A stretch of DNA of 64,000 nt from NCBI GenBank assembly GCA_963611355.1, contig CAVDRM010000002.1:62001-126000 (forward strand), in the 5' to 3' direction. Position 1 is the stretch's first letter. The number at the start of each line of letters is the position of its first letter. A program made the translations under genes and the position numbers. Positions 50,084 to 58,254 of the stretch are shown piece after piece. Source of the stretch: CAVDRM01 sp963611355 (GTDB lineage Bacteria > Bacillota > Clostridia > Christensenellales > Aristaeellaceae). The notes under the pieces are model-generated. The model was not told where the DNA came from, searched no databases, and saw nothing but the letters and a program-made list of their open reading frames with translations.

Positions 50084-51895
50084 ATGAAGCAGCCCAAGTC
50101 AAGGCTGATGGGGCGGCTGATTGCGATGAACTGGCGCTGGTTCTTGGGGGCGTTCGTCTGCACGGTCGTCTGCGTGCTGCTGGACTTTGTTCCGCCGCTG
50201 CTCCTGGCGGAGACGATGGACCACTATCTGGCGGGGGAGGCCTCGGTGCTGCCGGATTTCGTGGGGCGTCTGGCCGATGCAATGGGCGGGGCGGACTATG
50301 TGACGCATAATTTGTGGATCATGGGGCTGGCGCTCATTCTGGTCAACCTGCTGAGCGGCGTTTTTTCCTATTGCAAGGGGCGCTGGCAGTCCATGGCCGG
50401 CGAGAATGTGTCGCGGTATTTGAGGGAGCAGCTGTATGACCACATCCAGCGCCTGCCCTTTTCCTACCATGTGAAGGCGGAAACGGGCGACCTGGTGCAG
50501 CGCTGCACCTCGGACGTGGATACCATCCGCCGCTTTCTGGCCAACCAGCTTCTGGCCGTGGTCAATGCCGTGACGATGATTGCCGCGGCGCTGTCCATGC
50601 TGCTGGCGCTGAATACGCGGCTCACGCTGCTTTCGATGGTGATGATTCCCGCGCTGTTTTTATTCGCGTGGCTGTTTTTCAAGTGGGTCATCAAGTCCTT
50701 CCGCGAGGCGGACGAGGCCGAGGGCAGGATGAGCACCATGCTTCAGGAAAACCTGACGGGCGTGCGCGTGGTGCGCGCCTTCGGGCGGCAGAAGTATGAG
50801 CTGGATAAGTTCAACGGCAGCTGCGACGACCTGGCGAAGAAAAACTTTAAGCTGTGCTACCTGCTGGCCGTCTACTGGGCGACGGGCGACGCCCTGTCCA
50901 TGCTGCAGTCCATGATTACCTTGCTCACCTGCGTGTTCGCCGCCGTCAGCGGGGAAATCACCGTGGGTGTGCTGGTCATTTACACGACCTATGTGGGCAG
51001 GCTCCTCTTCCCCATCCGGCAGCTCGGCCGCATCCTGTCCGACGCGGGCAAGTCCATGGTCTCCGCCGAGCGCATCGAGGCCGTGCTGAACCTGCCGGCA
51101 GAGCCGGAGGAAAAGGACGCGCTCAAGCCCTCCCTGCGCGGCGACATCGTGTTTGACCATGTGACTTTCGGCTATGAGGGCGGACAGCCCGTCCTGAAGG
51201 ATATGAGCTTTACCATCCGCCGGGGGGAGACCGTGGCCATCCTGGGCGCGACCGGCAGCGGCAAGTCGAGCGTGGTGCACCTTCTTCAGCGGCTGTTTGA
51301 CGTAAAGTCGGGGCAGATATACATCAACGGAACGCCCATTGACAGAATCGACCGCGCCTATCTGCGCAGCCGCATCGGGCTCGTCCTGCAGGAGCCCTTC
51401 CTCTATTCCAGAAGCATTCGGGAAAATGTTTCCATCGCCGCGCCGACGGCCAGCGAGGAAATGATAGACCGCGCCGTGTGCGACGCGGCCGCGAAGGACT
51501 TTATTGCAGAGAGCGACAAGGGCTTTGACACCATCGTGGGCGAGCGCGGCGTGACCCTGTCCGGCGGGCAGAAGCAGCGTCTGGCCATTGCCCGCACCCT
51601 GCTCAAGGAAAACGACATCCTGATTTTTGACGATTCCCTCTCCGCCGTGGACACGGAGACGGACGCGCAGATTCGGCAGGCGCTGAAACGGCGCGGAAAG
51701 GACACGACCACCATCATCATCAGCCACCGCGTGACCACCCTGGCGCAGGCCGACCGCATTCTGGTCATGGAGGACGGGCGCATCACCCAGCAGGGGACGC
51801 ACGAGGAGCTGATGAAGCAGCCGGGTCTCTATGCCCGCATCTTCAACATTCAGACCGCCCTGGAGGAGGAATTCAGAGAGGAGGTGAACGCCTGA
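50084..51895 (+). CDS. Heterodimeric multidrug ABC exporter, BmrC-like subunit (degenerate ATPase site)
   Basis: A 603-residue half-exporter with six transmembrane helices followed by a nucleotide-binding domain. Walker A is GATGSGKSSV, signature LSGGQKQR, but the Walker B end reads ILIFDDSLSAVD, with Asp in place of the catalytic Glu. That is the hallmark of one half of asymmetric exporters such as BmrCD and TM287/288. ATG 50084 is read with GAGGGGGAG nine bases before. It overlaps the partner gene (TGATG). Exports hydrophobic drugs or related compounds; exact substrate unknown. Confidence 0.92.
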   Translation: MKQPKSRLMGRLIAMNWRWFLGAFVCTVVCVLLDFVPPLLLAETMDHYLAGEASVLPDFVGRLADAMGGADYVTHNLWIMGLALILVNLLSGVFSYCKGRWQSMAGENVSRYLREQLYDHIQRLPFSYHVKAETGDLVQRCTSDVDTIRRFLANQLLAVVNAVTMIAAALSMLLALNTRLTLLSMVMIPALFLFAWLFFKWVIKSFREADEAEGRMSTMLQENLTGVRVVRAFGRQKYELDKFNGSCDDLAKKNFKLCYLLAVYWATGDALSMLQSMITLLTCVFAAVSGEITVGVLVIYTTYVGRLLFPIRQLGRILSDAGKSMVSAERIEAVLNLPAEPEEKDALKPSLRGDIVFDHVTFGYEGGQPVLKDMSFTIRRGETVAILGATGSGKSSVVHLLQRLFDVKSGQIYINGTPIDRIDRAYLRSRIGLVLQEPFLYSRSIRENVSIAAPTASEEMIDRAVCDAAAKDFIAESDKGFDTIVGERGVTLSGGQKQRLAIARTLLKENDILIFDDSLSAVDTETDAQIRQALKRRGKDTTTIIISHRVTTLAQADRILVMEDGRITQQGTHEELMKQPGLYARIFNIQTALEEEFREEVNA

Positions 51896-53733
51896 TGGCC
51901 GCGACACATATCGAGGAAAAGGACTACACGCAGCAATTTTCCCTCTCGCTGTGGAAAAGAATCCTGAATTACGCGCCGGAATACAAAAGGCGTCTGGTCG
52001 TCCTGTGCGCGTGGATGGCCGTGACCGCCCTGTGCGACGTGCTCTTCCCGCTGCTCACGCGGCAAGCCATTGATGATTTCATCGGCAGGCAGACCACCGA
52101 GGGCATCGGGCTGTTCATCGCCGAATACGCCGCCCTGCTTATTTTGCAGGTCGCCGCCATCTACCGCTTTCTGTACATCGGCGGCGAAATCGAAACGGGC
52201 GTGTGCCTTGTCATCCGCAAAAAGGCGTTCAAAAAGCTGCAGGAGCTGTCGTTCTCTTACTATGACAGAATGCCCGCCGGCTATCTCATGACCCGCCTGA
52301 CCAGCGATGCGCAGCGTCTGGCGGAGACCATCGGCTGGTCGCTGCTGGACCTTATCTGGAGCGCGGTCGTGCTGGTGCTGGGCGCCGTTACGGTGTTCCT
52401 GATTGACTGGCGGCTGTCTCTGGTCGTCCTGCTCGTCATCCCGCCGCTGGCGCTCATTTCGTGGTACTTCCAGCAGCGCATCTTAAAGGCGCACCGGCAG
52501 GTGCGCAAGACGAACAGCCGCATCACCGGCGCGTTCAATGAGGGCATCATGGGCGCGAAGACCACCAAGACCCTCGTGCGCGAGGACATGAACATCGGGG
52601 AATTTAAGGAGCTGACCCAAACCATGCATGCGTGCAGCGTGCGGGCGGCCTCCCTGTCCGCCCTGTACCTGCCCATCGTCGTGTCGCTCGGCTCGATTGC
52701 GACGGCCTACGCCCTGTGGCAGACGGGCAGCAACGTCCTCTCCGGCGCGATGACGCTGGGCACGATGCAGCTGTTTGTCAACTACACGGTGCAGTTCTTC
52801 CAGCCCGTGCGCGACATCGCCAACGCCTTTTCCGAAATGCAGAGCGCGCAGGCCGCCGCCGAGCGCGTGCTGAGCCTGCTGGAGACCGAGCCGGATATCA
52901 GGGACAGCGATCAAATCGTCAGCGTGTACGGCGACAATTTCAGCCCGAAAAAGGAAAACTGGCCCGAAATTCACGGGGACATCGAATTTAAGGATGTGGA
53001 TTTTGCCTATAAGGACGGGGAAAAGGTGCTGTCGCACTTTAACCTGCACGTCAGGGCGGGCGAAACCATTGCTTTGGTCGGACCGACCGGCGCGGGCAAA
53101 TCCACCGTGGTCAACCTGGTCTGCCGCTTTTACGAGCCGACCAGGGGGCAGGTGCTGATTGACGGCACGGACTGCCGCGAGCGCAGCCAGCTCTGGCTGC
53201 AAAGCAATCTGGGCTATGTGCTGCAGGAGCCGCACCTGTTCTCCGGCACCATCATGGACAACATCCGCTATTCCCGCCTGAATGCGAGCGATGAGGAGGT
53301 CATGGCCGTGGCGCGGCTGGTGAACGCCGAGCCGTTCATCCTGCGGCTGGAAAAGGGCTATCAGACCGACGTCGGCGAGGGCGGCAACCGCCTGTCCACC
53401 GGCGAAAAGCAGCTCATTTCCTTTGCCCGCGCACTGCTGGCAGACCCCGCGATTTTCGTGCTGGACGAGGCGACCTCCTCCGTGGACACCCAGACCGAGC
53501 AGGTCATTCAGCGCGCCATCGAAAAGGTGCTGGACGGGCGCACCTCCTTCATCATCGCCCATCGCCTGTCCACCGTCCGCAGCGCCGACCGCATTCTGCT
53601 CATCGACGACGGAAAAATCAAAGAAATGGGCACGCATAAGGAATTGCTGGCGCTCAAGGGCGCGTATTACAAGCTCTATACCAACCAGTTCAGGGAAGAA
53701 CGCGCCCAGGCCCTGCTCAGCGGGAAGGACTGA
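51895..53733 (+). CDS. Heterodimeric multidrug ABC exporter, BmrD-like subunit
   Basis: A 612-residue partner half-exporter. Its Walker A GPTGAGKSTV and Walker B IFVLDEATSSVD with the catalytic Glu are intact, while its signature is LSTGEKQL rather than LSGGQ. In the heterodimer this signature faces the degenerate site of the first subunit, so only one ATP site is fully active. The two complementary defects confirm the pair as a true heterodimer. Start overlaps the upstream stop as TGATG. Confidence 0.93.
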   Translation: MAATHIEEKDYTQQFSLSLWKRILNYAPEYKRRLVVLCAWMAVTALCDVLFPLLTRQAIDDFIGRQTTEGIGLFIAEYAALLILQVAAIYRFLYIGGEIETGVCLVIRKKAFKKLQELSFSYYDRMPAGYLMTRLTSDAQRLAETIGWSLLDLIWSAVVLVLGAVTVFLIDWRLSLVVLLVIPPLALISWYFQQRILKAHRQVRKTNSRITGAFNEGIMGAKTTKTLVREDMNIGEFKELTQTMHACSVRAASLSALYLPIVVSLGSIATAYALWQTGSNVLSGAMTLGTMQLFVNYTVQFFQPVRDIANAFSEMQSAQAAAERVLSLLETEPDIRDSDQIVSVYGDNFSPKKENWPEIHGDIEFKDVDFAYKDGEKVLSHFNLHVRAGETIALVGPTGAGKSTVVNLVCRFYEPTRGQVLIDGTDCRERSQLWLQSNLGYVLQEPHLFSGTIMDNIRYSRLNASDEEVMAVARLVNAEPFILRLEKGYQTDVGEGGNRLSTGEKQLISFARALLADPAIFVLDEATSSVDTQTEQVIQRAIEKVLDGRTSFIIAHRLSTVRSADRILLIDDGKIKEMGTHKELLALKGAYYKLYTNQFREERAQALLSGKD

Positions 53734-53827
53734 CGGCGTTCGGGCGAAAGGACAAACAGCCCGCCCGCTGCGGAAAACGGACAACCGCGCTTCGCGGCGG
53801 GCGGATTGTATCATTCAGGAGGCATAT

Positions 53828-54073
53828 ATGGGCAATCAGACCAGTCAAAACCGTTTCGGCAAAACCGCAGCCTTTGTCGGCTGCGCGCTGCTCATCCTGG
53901 GCGCGCTGCTGCTTTGCATCAAGGCGGTCTCTCCGGAGCAGGTGGATGCGGACGGGCTGCTGCATGAGTGGTTTTTCCTGCTTCCGCTGGGCTTCGGCTG
54001 TCTGCTTGGCGGCTGCCTGTCCCTTCTGTCGGCGGGCGCGGCTTTGGTTATGCGGAAAGCGAAAGACAAATAA
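53828..54073 (+). CDS. Small two-helix membrane protein, DUF3955-like
   Basis: An 81-residue protein with helices FVGCALLILGALLLCIKAV and FFLLPLGFGCLLGGCLSLLS around DGLLHEWFFLLPLG, a pattern I associate with DUF3955. ATG 53828 follows CAGGAGG. The 94-bp gap to the exporter gene holds a GC-rich stem (CCGCCCGC/GCGGGCGG). It probably belongs to the exporter operon; function unknown. Confidence 0.72.
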   Translation: MGNQTSQNRFGKTAAFVGCALLILGALLLCIKAVSPEQVDADGLLHEWFFLLPLGFGCLLGGCLSLLSAGAALVMRKAKDK

Positions 54074-54134
54074 CGCCCGTGCGGGTTGCACGGTGAACTT
54101 TGGCAAAATAATTTCCCGATTGCACAAAAAACTA

Positions 54135-54163
54135 TTGACAGGAACGCGCCGGTGTGGTATAGT
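54135..54163 (+). promoter_or_regulatory. Strong promoter of the candidate long RNA
   Basis: Consensus TTGACA (54135-54140), 17-base spacer, TATAGT (54158-54163), in an AT-rich stretch with no gene start downstream. Confidence 0.85.
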
Positions 54164-54169
54164 AAGGGT

Positions 54170-55286
54170 GCAACGAAAGGGTGTAAGAGCTGAGAGGCCG
54201 CACCGGAGAATAGGGTGCGGCACAAAAAACGGCTTGGAGCCTGAAAGGGAGGCGATTCCGTTGTACAACGAAGAAACCGCACATTGTGCAGTCTGCCTCA
54301 CGCCTGCGTTTTAACATCGGCCGTCATCACAGAACGCGCAGAGCGGCTTTTTTCCGGCTCTGCCGCGCCATACCCCGCCACGGGGCTTCATGAGCCGATC
54401 ATAGCAGGAGCATGAAGGCAGACGACCTTCCGAACATTTTATTGGAGGGCTCATTTCGCGCCCGCTGCGTAAAGCAGCGCCGCGAACAGCCGCTCCGGAA
54501 GCAGCGAAGCAGGGAACGGCGCACAGGGCTTCTGCGCCGCCGACCCCACTTGTCCTCTGCGTAACCTGATCAACGTAAGCCTGTCACTTTGTTTCCGAAT
54601 CGTCCCGCTTTTCCAAGGAGGGTCAACGGCATTTTCGTTTCCCTGAACGAAAAGCGGCCTCGGAGTTCATTTGAACGGGTTTTCCCGCCATCGGTTGCCG
54701 CCCAGCGGCACGGCATCAGCGACAAAGGACTTTCTTTTCCCGATCCATGAGGAGCCGGTTATTCCGCCTGCTGCATGTTTTCCTCTCTCTTTCATCGGCA
54801 GAGCACCCGCGCTCCGCGTCCTTTCATCGCGCCGCTGCCGCCTGTGGCTCAAGCATACAGGACAAGGCCGCGCCGCACGCATCGGCATCCCCTTCCGTAC
54901 CGCCGCGCAACGCACCGCCCGCTTCTTGACTCGGTTTCCTTCTTTCTTCGGGCATTGAGGGGCATGGACAACAGCACGGCCGTATGCCGCCGATACCTGC
55001 GCGCAAGCTGTCTGACCCTGACAAGAGGCCGATCGCTTCGGCATCACACCTTTCACTCGGCTAAGCGACCCAAAACGGAAAGAAACAGGAACATCAGCCG
55101 AAGAGAAAACGCCGAAATCAGGGAAAACAGCCTGCGGCCGAAACAAAGAAATTGTCTCCGGCCAATACGCAGACGCAGCTTCGCACCTTCCCATCGGCTG
55201 AACAACAGAATAAACCCGTGTCCCGCGCAACCGTAAACATGAATGACCAACGGGGCTGCCGCATCAACCGCGGCAGCCCCTTTTTT
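54170..55286 (+). ncRNA. Candidate 1.1-kb structured non-coding RNA
   Basis: A transcription unit bounded by a near-consensus promoter and a perfect intrinsic terminator, but with no frame that looks like protein on either strand (the open stretches are Arg/Pro/Ser-rich and lack RBS). Many local stems are visible: GCCGCACC/GGTGCGGC (54197-54221), a CGCTGC/GCAGCG stem near 54463, GGCGCA...CTGCGCC near 54518, an 8-bp TTTTCGTT/AACGAAAA stem near 54632, and ATGAGCC...GGGCTCAT enclosing 54390-54453. A-rich joining segments lie between stems in the 3' third (55070-55160). I cannot match it to rnpB, tmRNA, 6S, SRP RNA or a riboswitch. Large Firmicute RNAs such as OLE, ROOL and GOLLD have this general character. 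Confidence 0.55.
55252..55286 (+). terminator. Terminator of the candidate long RNA
   Basis: GGGGCTGCCGC (55252-55262) and GCGGCAGCCCC (55270-55280) pair perfectly over 11 bp, followed by T6. The remaining 55287-55396 shows nothing further. Confidence 0.92.
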
Positions 55287-55396
55287 GCGCCGACAGGCGG
55301 TTTTTCAGGTCGGATGGGCTGACAGAGCATCCCTGACAGACTGTCGAACAAGTCCGCAGCCATTCTTCGGGATGCATAAAGGAGCCGCAGCCTCCC

Positions 55397-56323
55397 TTAT
55401 TTTTCGACCTCCGCAGGATTGACGTGAAGCATGATGTGCTTAATATTCGGGAAGGCGCTTTCCACGCTGTTATGGAGGCGCTCGGCGATGGCGTGGCTCT
55501 CGCGCAGCGGCTTGTCGCCGTCCACGCGGATTTCGGCTTCGATGTACACTTTGTTTCCGAACATGCGGGTGCGCAGGACGTCCACGCCCAGCACGCCGTC
55601 CGCTTTTTCCATGAACCGCCGCAGCTCGGCCTCGTACTTTTCGCCGCAGGAGGTATCCAGCAGCTGGGAAACGGCGTCCTTGAGAATGTCGCAGGACACC
55701 TTCAGAATGAACAGGCAGATGACCACGGAGGCAATGCTGTCCAGCACGGGGCAGCCCAGCATCGCGCCGCCGATGCCGATGAGCGAGCCGACGGACGAAA
55801 AAGCGTCCGAGCGGTGGTGCCATGCATCCGCCGTGAATGCGGAGGATTGGATGCGCTTTGCGTAATAAAGGGTGTAGCGGTACATCGCTTCCTTGCCGAC
55901 GATGGACACCACGGCGGCGATGAGCGCAATCGCGCCGGGAACGGGCATGCTTGCATGGCTGCCGGAAAAAATGGTTTCCAGGCCGCTTTTGCCGATGAGG
56001 ACGCCCGTCACGCCCAGCAGCAGCCCCAGAAACAGGGAGGACACGCACTCGATGCGCTCGTGCCCGAAGGGGTGCGAGCGGTCGGCGGCCTTCCTGGAGA
56101 TTTTCACGCCGAAATAGGCGACGACGGTGGTCAGCACATCCGAGAAGGAATGCACGGCATCGGAAAGCATCGCGCCGGAATGCCCGATGATTCCGGCGAA
56201 CAGCTTGAAGCCGGAGAGAGCGGCGTTCCCGATGATGCTGACGAAGGACAGCCTGCGGATAACGGCCTTTTCGTCAAGGGCGCTTCCGCCGTTTGGAAGT
56301 TTCTTTGTCGTATGGAGTGTCAT
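55397..56323 (-). CDS. Cation diffusion facilitator family transporter
   Basis: A 308-residue CDF protein, a proton antiporter exporting divalent metals. Helix II has DAVHSFSDVLTTVVAYFG and helix V has ADAWHHRSDAFSSVG, so the metal site set is HD-like (HxxxD and HHxxD). The cytoplasmic domain follows (VDVLRTRMFGNKVYIEAEIR VD in part). ATG 56323 has AAGGGGAAC upstream; the frame extends 23 codons upstream into the leader. A structured leader with terminator precedes it, which points to metal-responsive control; the metal (Mn, Co, Ni, Zn, Fe) cannot be told. Confidence 0.92.
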   Translation of the reverse strand: MTLHTTKKLPNGGSALDEKAVIRRLSFVSIIGNAALSGFKLFAGIIGHSGAMLSDAVHSFSDVLTTVVAYFGVKISRKAADRSHPFGHERIECVSSLFLGLLLGVTGVLIGKSGLETIFSGSHASMPVPGAIALIAAVVSIVGKEAMYRYTLYYAKRIQSSAFTADAWHHRSDAFSSVGSLIGIGGAMLGCPVLDSIASVVICLFILKVSCDILKDAVSQLLDTSCGEKYEAELRRFMEKADGVLGVDVLRTRMFGNKVYIEAEIRVDGDKPLRESHAIAERLHNSVESAFPNIKHIMLHVNPAEVEK

Positions 56324-56381
56324 ATCAGGTTCCCCTTTCCAAAGGTTTCTCTTTTGCATTGAGATTGCCGTCCCGAATGTC

Positions 56382-56424
56382 AAAAAGCACATCCGCGGAA
56401 CCTACAACTGTCCCACAGATGTGC
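56382..56424 (-). terminator. Terminator within the CDF leader
   Basis: Minus strand GCACATC (56418-56424) pairs with GATGTGC (56387-56393), extended by G-U pairs to about 14 bp, followed by T5. It lies 59 bases upstream of the CDF start, where a riboswitch expression platform would be. Confidence 0.78.
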
Positions 56425-56542
56425 TGACGCTCCATTCTGCTGCCGCTTTTGCAGCCCGGCCCATGCCCCTTCGGTGCATCGCCTGCTCAGCTTGTACTGT
56501 TGATCTCGCACCCCCTGGGGGATGGAATGCAGTGCAAAGAGT
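56425..56542 (-). promoter_or_regulatory. Candidate metal-responsive riboswitch aptamer
   Basis: About 118 bases of leader between the transcription start and the terminator, with stems around GATGCACC/GGGGCATG and GGGCTGC/GCGGCAGC. Because the downstream gene is a CDF exporter and the class is found mostly in Clostridia, the NiCo (czcD) riboswitch is the first candidate; I cannot confirm its consensus by eye. Confidence 0.5.
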
Positions 56543-56548
56543 GCCTTT

Positions 56549-56578
56549 ATTGTACAGGACGGGGCATAAGTTAGTCAA
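56549..56578 (-). promoter_or_regulatory. CDF promoter
   Basis: Minus strand TTGACT (56573-56578), 18-base spacer, TACAAT (56549-56554). Confidence 0.75.
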
Positions 56579-56629
56579 CGCTAATTTTGATTTTTCGTCC
56601 GGGCTTGACGCGCCGTTTCCTTATGCATC

Positions 56630-56658
56630 TGGCGTTTTCCCCTTCATTATGCTATAAT
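56630..56658 (+). promoter_or_regulatory. Extended -10 promoter of the alcohol dehydrogenase
   Basis: TATGCTATAAT with TATAAT at 56653-56658 and TGC before it; the -35 (TGGCGT) is poor. About 34 bases before the ATG. Confidence 0.6.
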
Positions 56659-56691
56659 CCAGAGCACATGGCTGTGTGAAGGAGGGCGTTT

Positions 56692-57882
56692 ATGCTGAAT
56701 TTCGTGTATGAGACCCCGACCAAGGTGTATTTCGGGCGGGGCGAGGAGCAGAAGGTCGGGAAAATCGTGGCGGAGTACGCGCCGCGGAAGGTGCTTTTGC
56801 ATTACGGCGGGCAGTCGGCGAAAAAAAGCGGGCTGCTGGACAGGGTGAAGGCCGCGCTGGAAGCGGAGCATATCCCTTATGCGGAGCTGGGCGGCGTGGT
56901 GGCAAACCCGCAGCTGAAACTCGTGCGGGAGGGCATCGGGCTGTGCCTGAAAGAGGGCGTGGACTTTGTGCTGGCGGTTGGCGGCGGCTCCGTGCTGGAC
57001 TCCGCCAAGGCCATCGCCCACGGCGTTGCCAATCCCGATAAGGACATCTGGGATGTTTTCCTCGGCAAATTCGTGCCGAAGAAAACGCTGAACAAGGGCG
57101 CCGTCCTGACGCTGGCGGCGGCCGGCTCGGAAATGTCCGATTCCTGCGTCATCACGAACGAGGAGACGGGCGAAAAGCGCGGCGCGTCCCTTCCCTGCAA
57201 CCGCATGAATTTTGCCGTTGAAAACCCCGAACTGACCTACACCGTCGGCCCGTACCAGACGGCGTGCGGCGCGGTGGACATCGCCATGCACACCATCGAG
57301 CGCTATTTTTGCCCGGGCGAGGACACCGATGTGACGGACGCCGTCGCGGAGGCCGTCATCAAAACGGCGATGAAGGCGGGCAGGGACTGTCTTGCGCACC
57401 CCGACAGCTACAAGGCCCGCGCCAACATGATGTGGGCGTCCAGCCTTGCGCACAACGGCCTGACCCAGTGCGGGCGGCAGTTCGTGATGGCCGTGCATCA
57501 GCTGGAGCATGAGATTTCGGGCATGTATCCCTCGGTCGCGCACGGTGCGGGGCTGGCCGCGCTGTGGTGCAGCTGGGCGCGGTATGTGTACGGCGCCAAT
57601 CTTCCCAGATGGCTGCGGTACGCGGCGAACGTGTGGAATTTTGACATTGATTTTGAGCATCCGGAGCGGACGGTCGAGGCGGTCATCGACGCGCAGGAAA
57701 AATATTACCGCGCTATCGGCATGCCGACGAACCTGAAAGCCCTGGGCGTTCAGGCGGACGATCTGGAAACGCTCGCCCTGCGCTGCACACGCGGCAGAAC
57801 GCGCATCCTCGCGGGCTATAAGCCGCTGGACTATGAGGATATCCTGACCATCTACCGCATGGCATATGATGCGGAATCATGA
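56692..57882 (+). CDS. Iron-containing alcohol dehydrogenase (butanol dehydrogenase BdhA/YqhD-like)
   Basis: A 396-residue group III alcohol dehydrogenase that reduces aldehydes with NAD(P)H. The N-terminus FVYETPTKVYFGRGEEQKVG, the nucleotide loop GGGSVLDSAKAIAHG and the metal ligands in the stretch around DIAMHTIERYF, HNGLTQCGRQFVMAVHQLEHEISG... (HQLEHE and VAHGAGLA) are typical of the NADPH butanol dehydrogenase branch. The RBS AAGGAGGG precedes ATG 56692. Single-gene unit. Confidence 0.93.
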   Translation: MLNFVYETPTKVYFGRGEEQKVGKIVAEYAPRKVLLHYGGQSAKKSGLLDRVKAALEAEHIPYAELGGVVANPQLKLVREGIGLCLKEGVDFVLAVGGGSVLDSAKAIAHGVANPDKDIWDVFLGKFVPKKTLNKGAVLTLAAAGSEMSDSCVITNEETGEKRGASLPCNRMNFAVENPELTYTVGPYQTACGAVDIAMHTIERYFCPGEDTDVTDAVAEAVIKTAMKAGRDCLAHPDSYKARANMMWASSLAHNGLTQCGRQFVMAVHQLEHEISGMYPSVAHGAGLAALWCSWARYVYGANLPRWLRYAANVWNFDIDFEHPERTVEAVIDAQEKYYRAIGMPTNLKALGVQADDLETLALRCTRGRTRILAGYKPLDYEDILTIYRMAYDAES

Positions 57883-57887
57883 TATGA

Positions 57888-57998
57888 GGGCGGGAAAGGT
57901 TTCCTCTTTCAATCAGGCAACCCTCCCCGCGCCCCGCAAGGCAAAACTTGAATACGCAATGCAAGCGGTCGGAACGAAAGGACGGTTTTTGTGCGGGG
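57888..57998 (+). repeat. Intergenic hairpin repeat, copy D
   Basis: GGGCGGGAAAGGTTTCC to GGCAACCCTCCCCGC hairpin, CGCCCCGCAAGG, AAAACTTGAATACGCAATG, then CGGAACGAAAGGACGG. It follows the dehydrogenase stop at once and probably terminates it. The rest of the 372-bp gap to secA (57999-58078) shows nothing I can name. Confidence 0.72.
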
Positions 57999-58078
57999 CT
58001 GATGTTTATCAGGAAGCCCTGTCCGCCTGTCTTTCACACACGCGCCTGCCGCCCTTTGCGTCCCCGTCAAGTCAGCGC

Positions 58079-58108
58079 TTGCATTCCCTGTTCCGCCCGT
58101 GCTATACT
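58079..58108 (+). promoter_or_regulatory. secA promoter
   Basis: TTGCAT (58079-58084), 18-base spacer ending TGC, TATACT (58103-58108): extended -10 type. The leader to secA is about 140 bases. Confidence 0.75.
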
Positions 58109-58254
58109 ATACGTTGGTTATGGCACTGCCGTCGGTTTTTGCCTGCTGCATCCGACACGGCCTGCACGATGGATTGCACCGCTTTCCGTGCGCGGCGCTG
58201 CCTTTGACTGACTGCGGCGGGGCGCAGGCGCCGGACGCGAAAAGGAGACGCATC

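Noticed and set aside
54160..54230. Resemblance to part of RNase P RNA (GTAAGGGTG...AAGAGC)
   Set aside because: The universal GAGGAAAGTCC and ACAGAA blocks of rnpB are not found in the region.
54181..54580. Possible TPP riboswitch (GCTGAGAGG near 54188 and AACCTGATC near 54563)
   Set aside because: The motifs are about 370 bases apart, and the GG-TAAT-CC helix between AACCTGA and GCG is missing; no thiamine gene follows.
54775..55236. 153-codon frame inside the candidate long RNA
   Set aside because: Arg/Pro/His/Ser-rich without RBS or plausible fold; looks like non-coding sequence.
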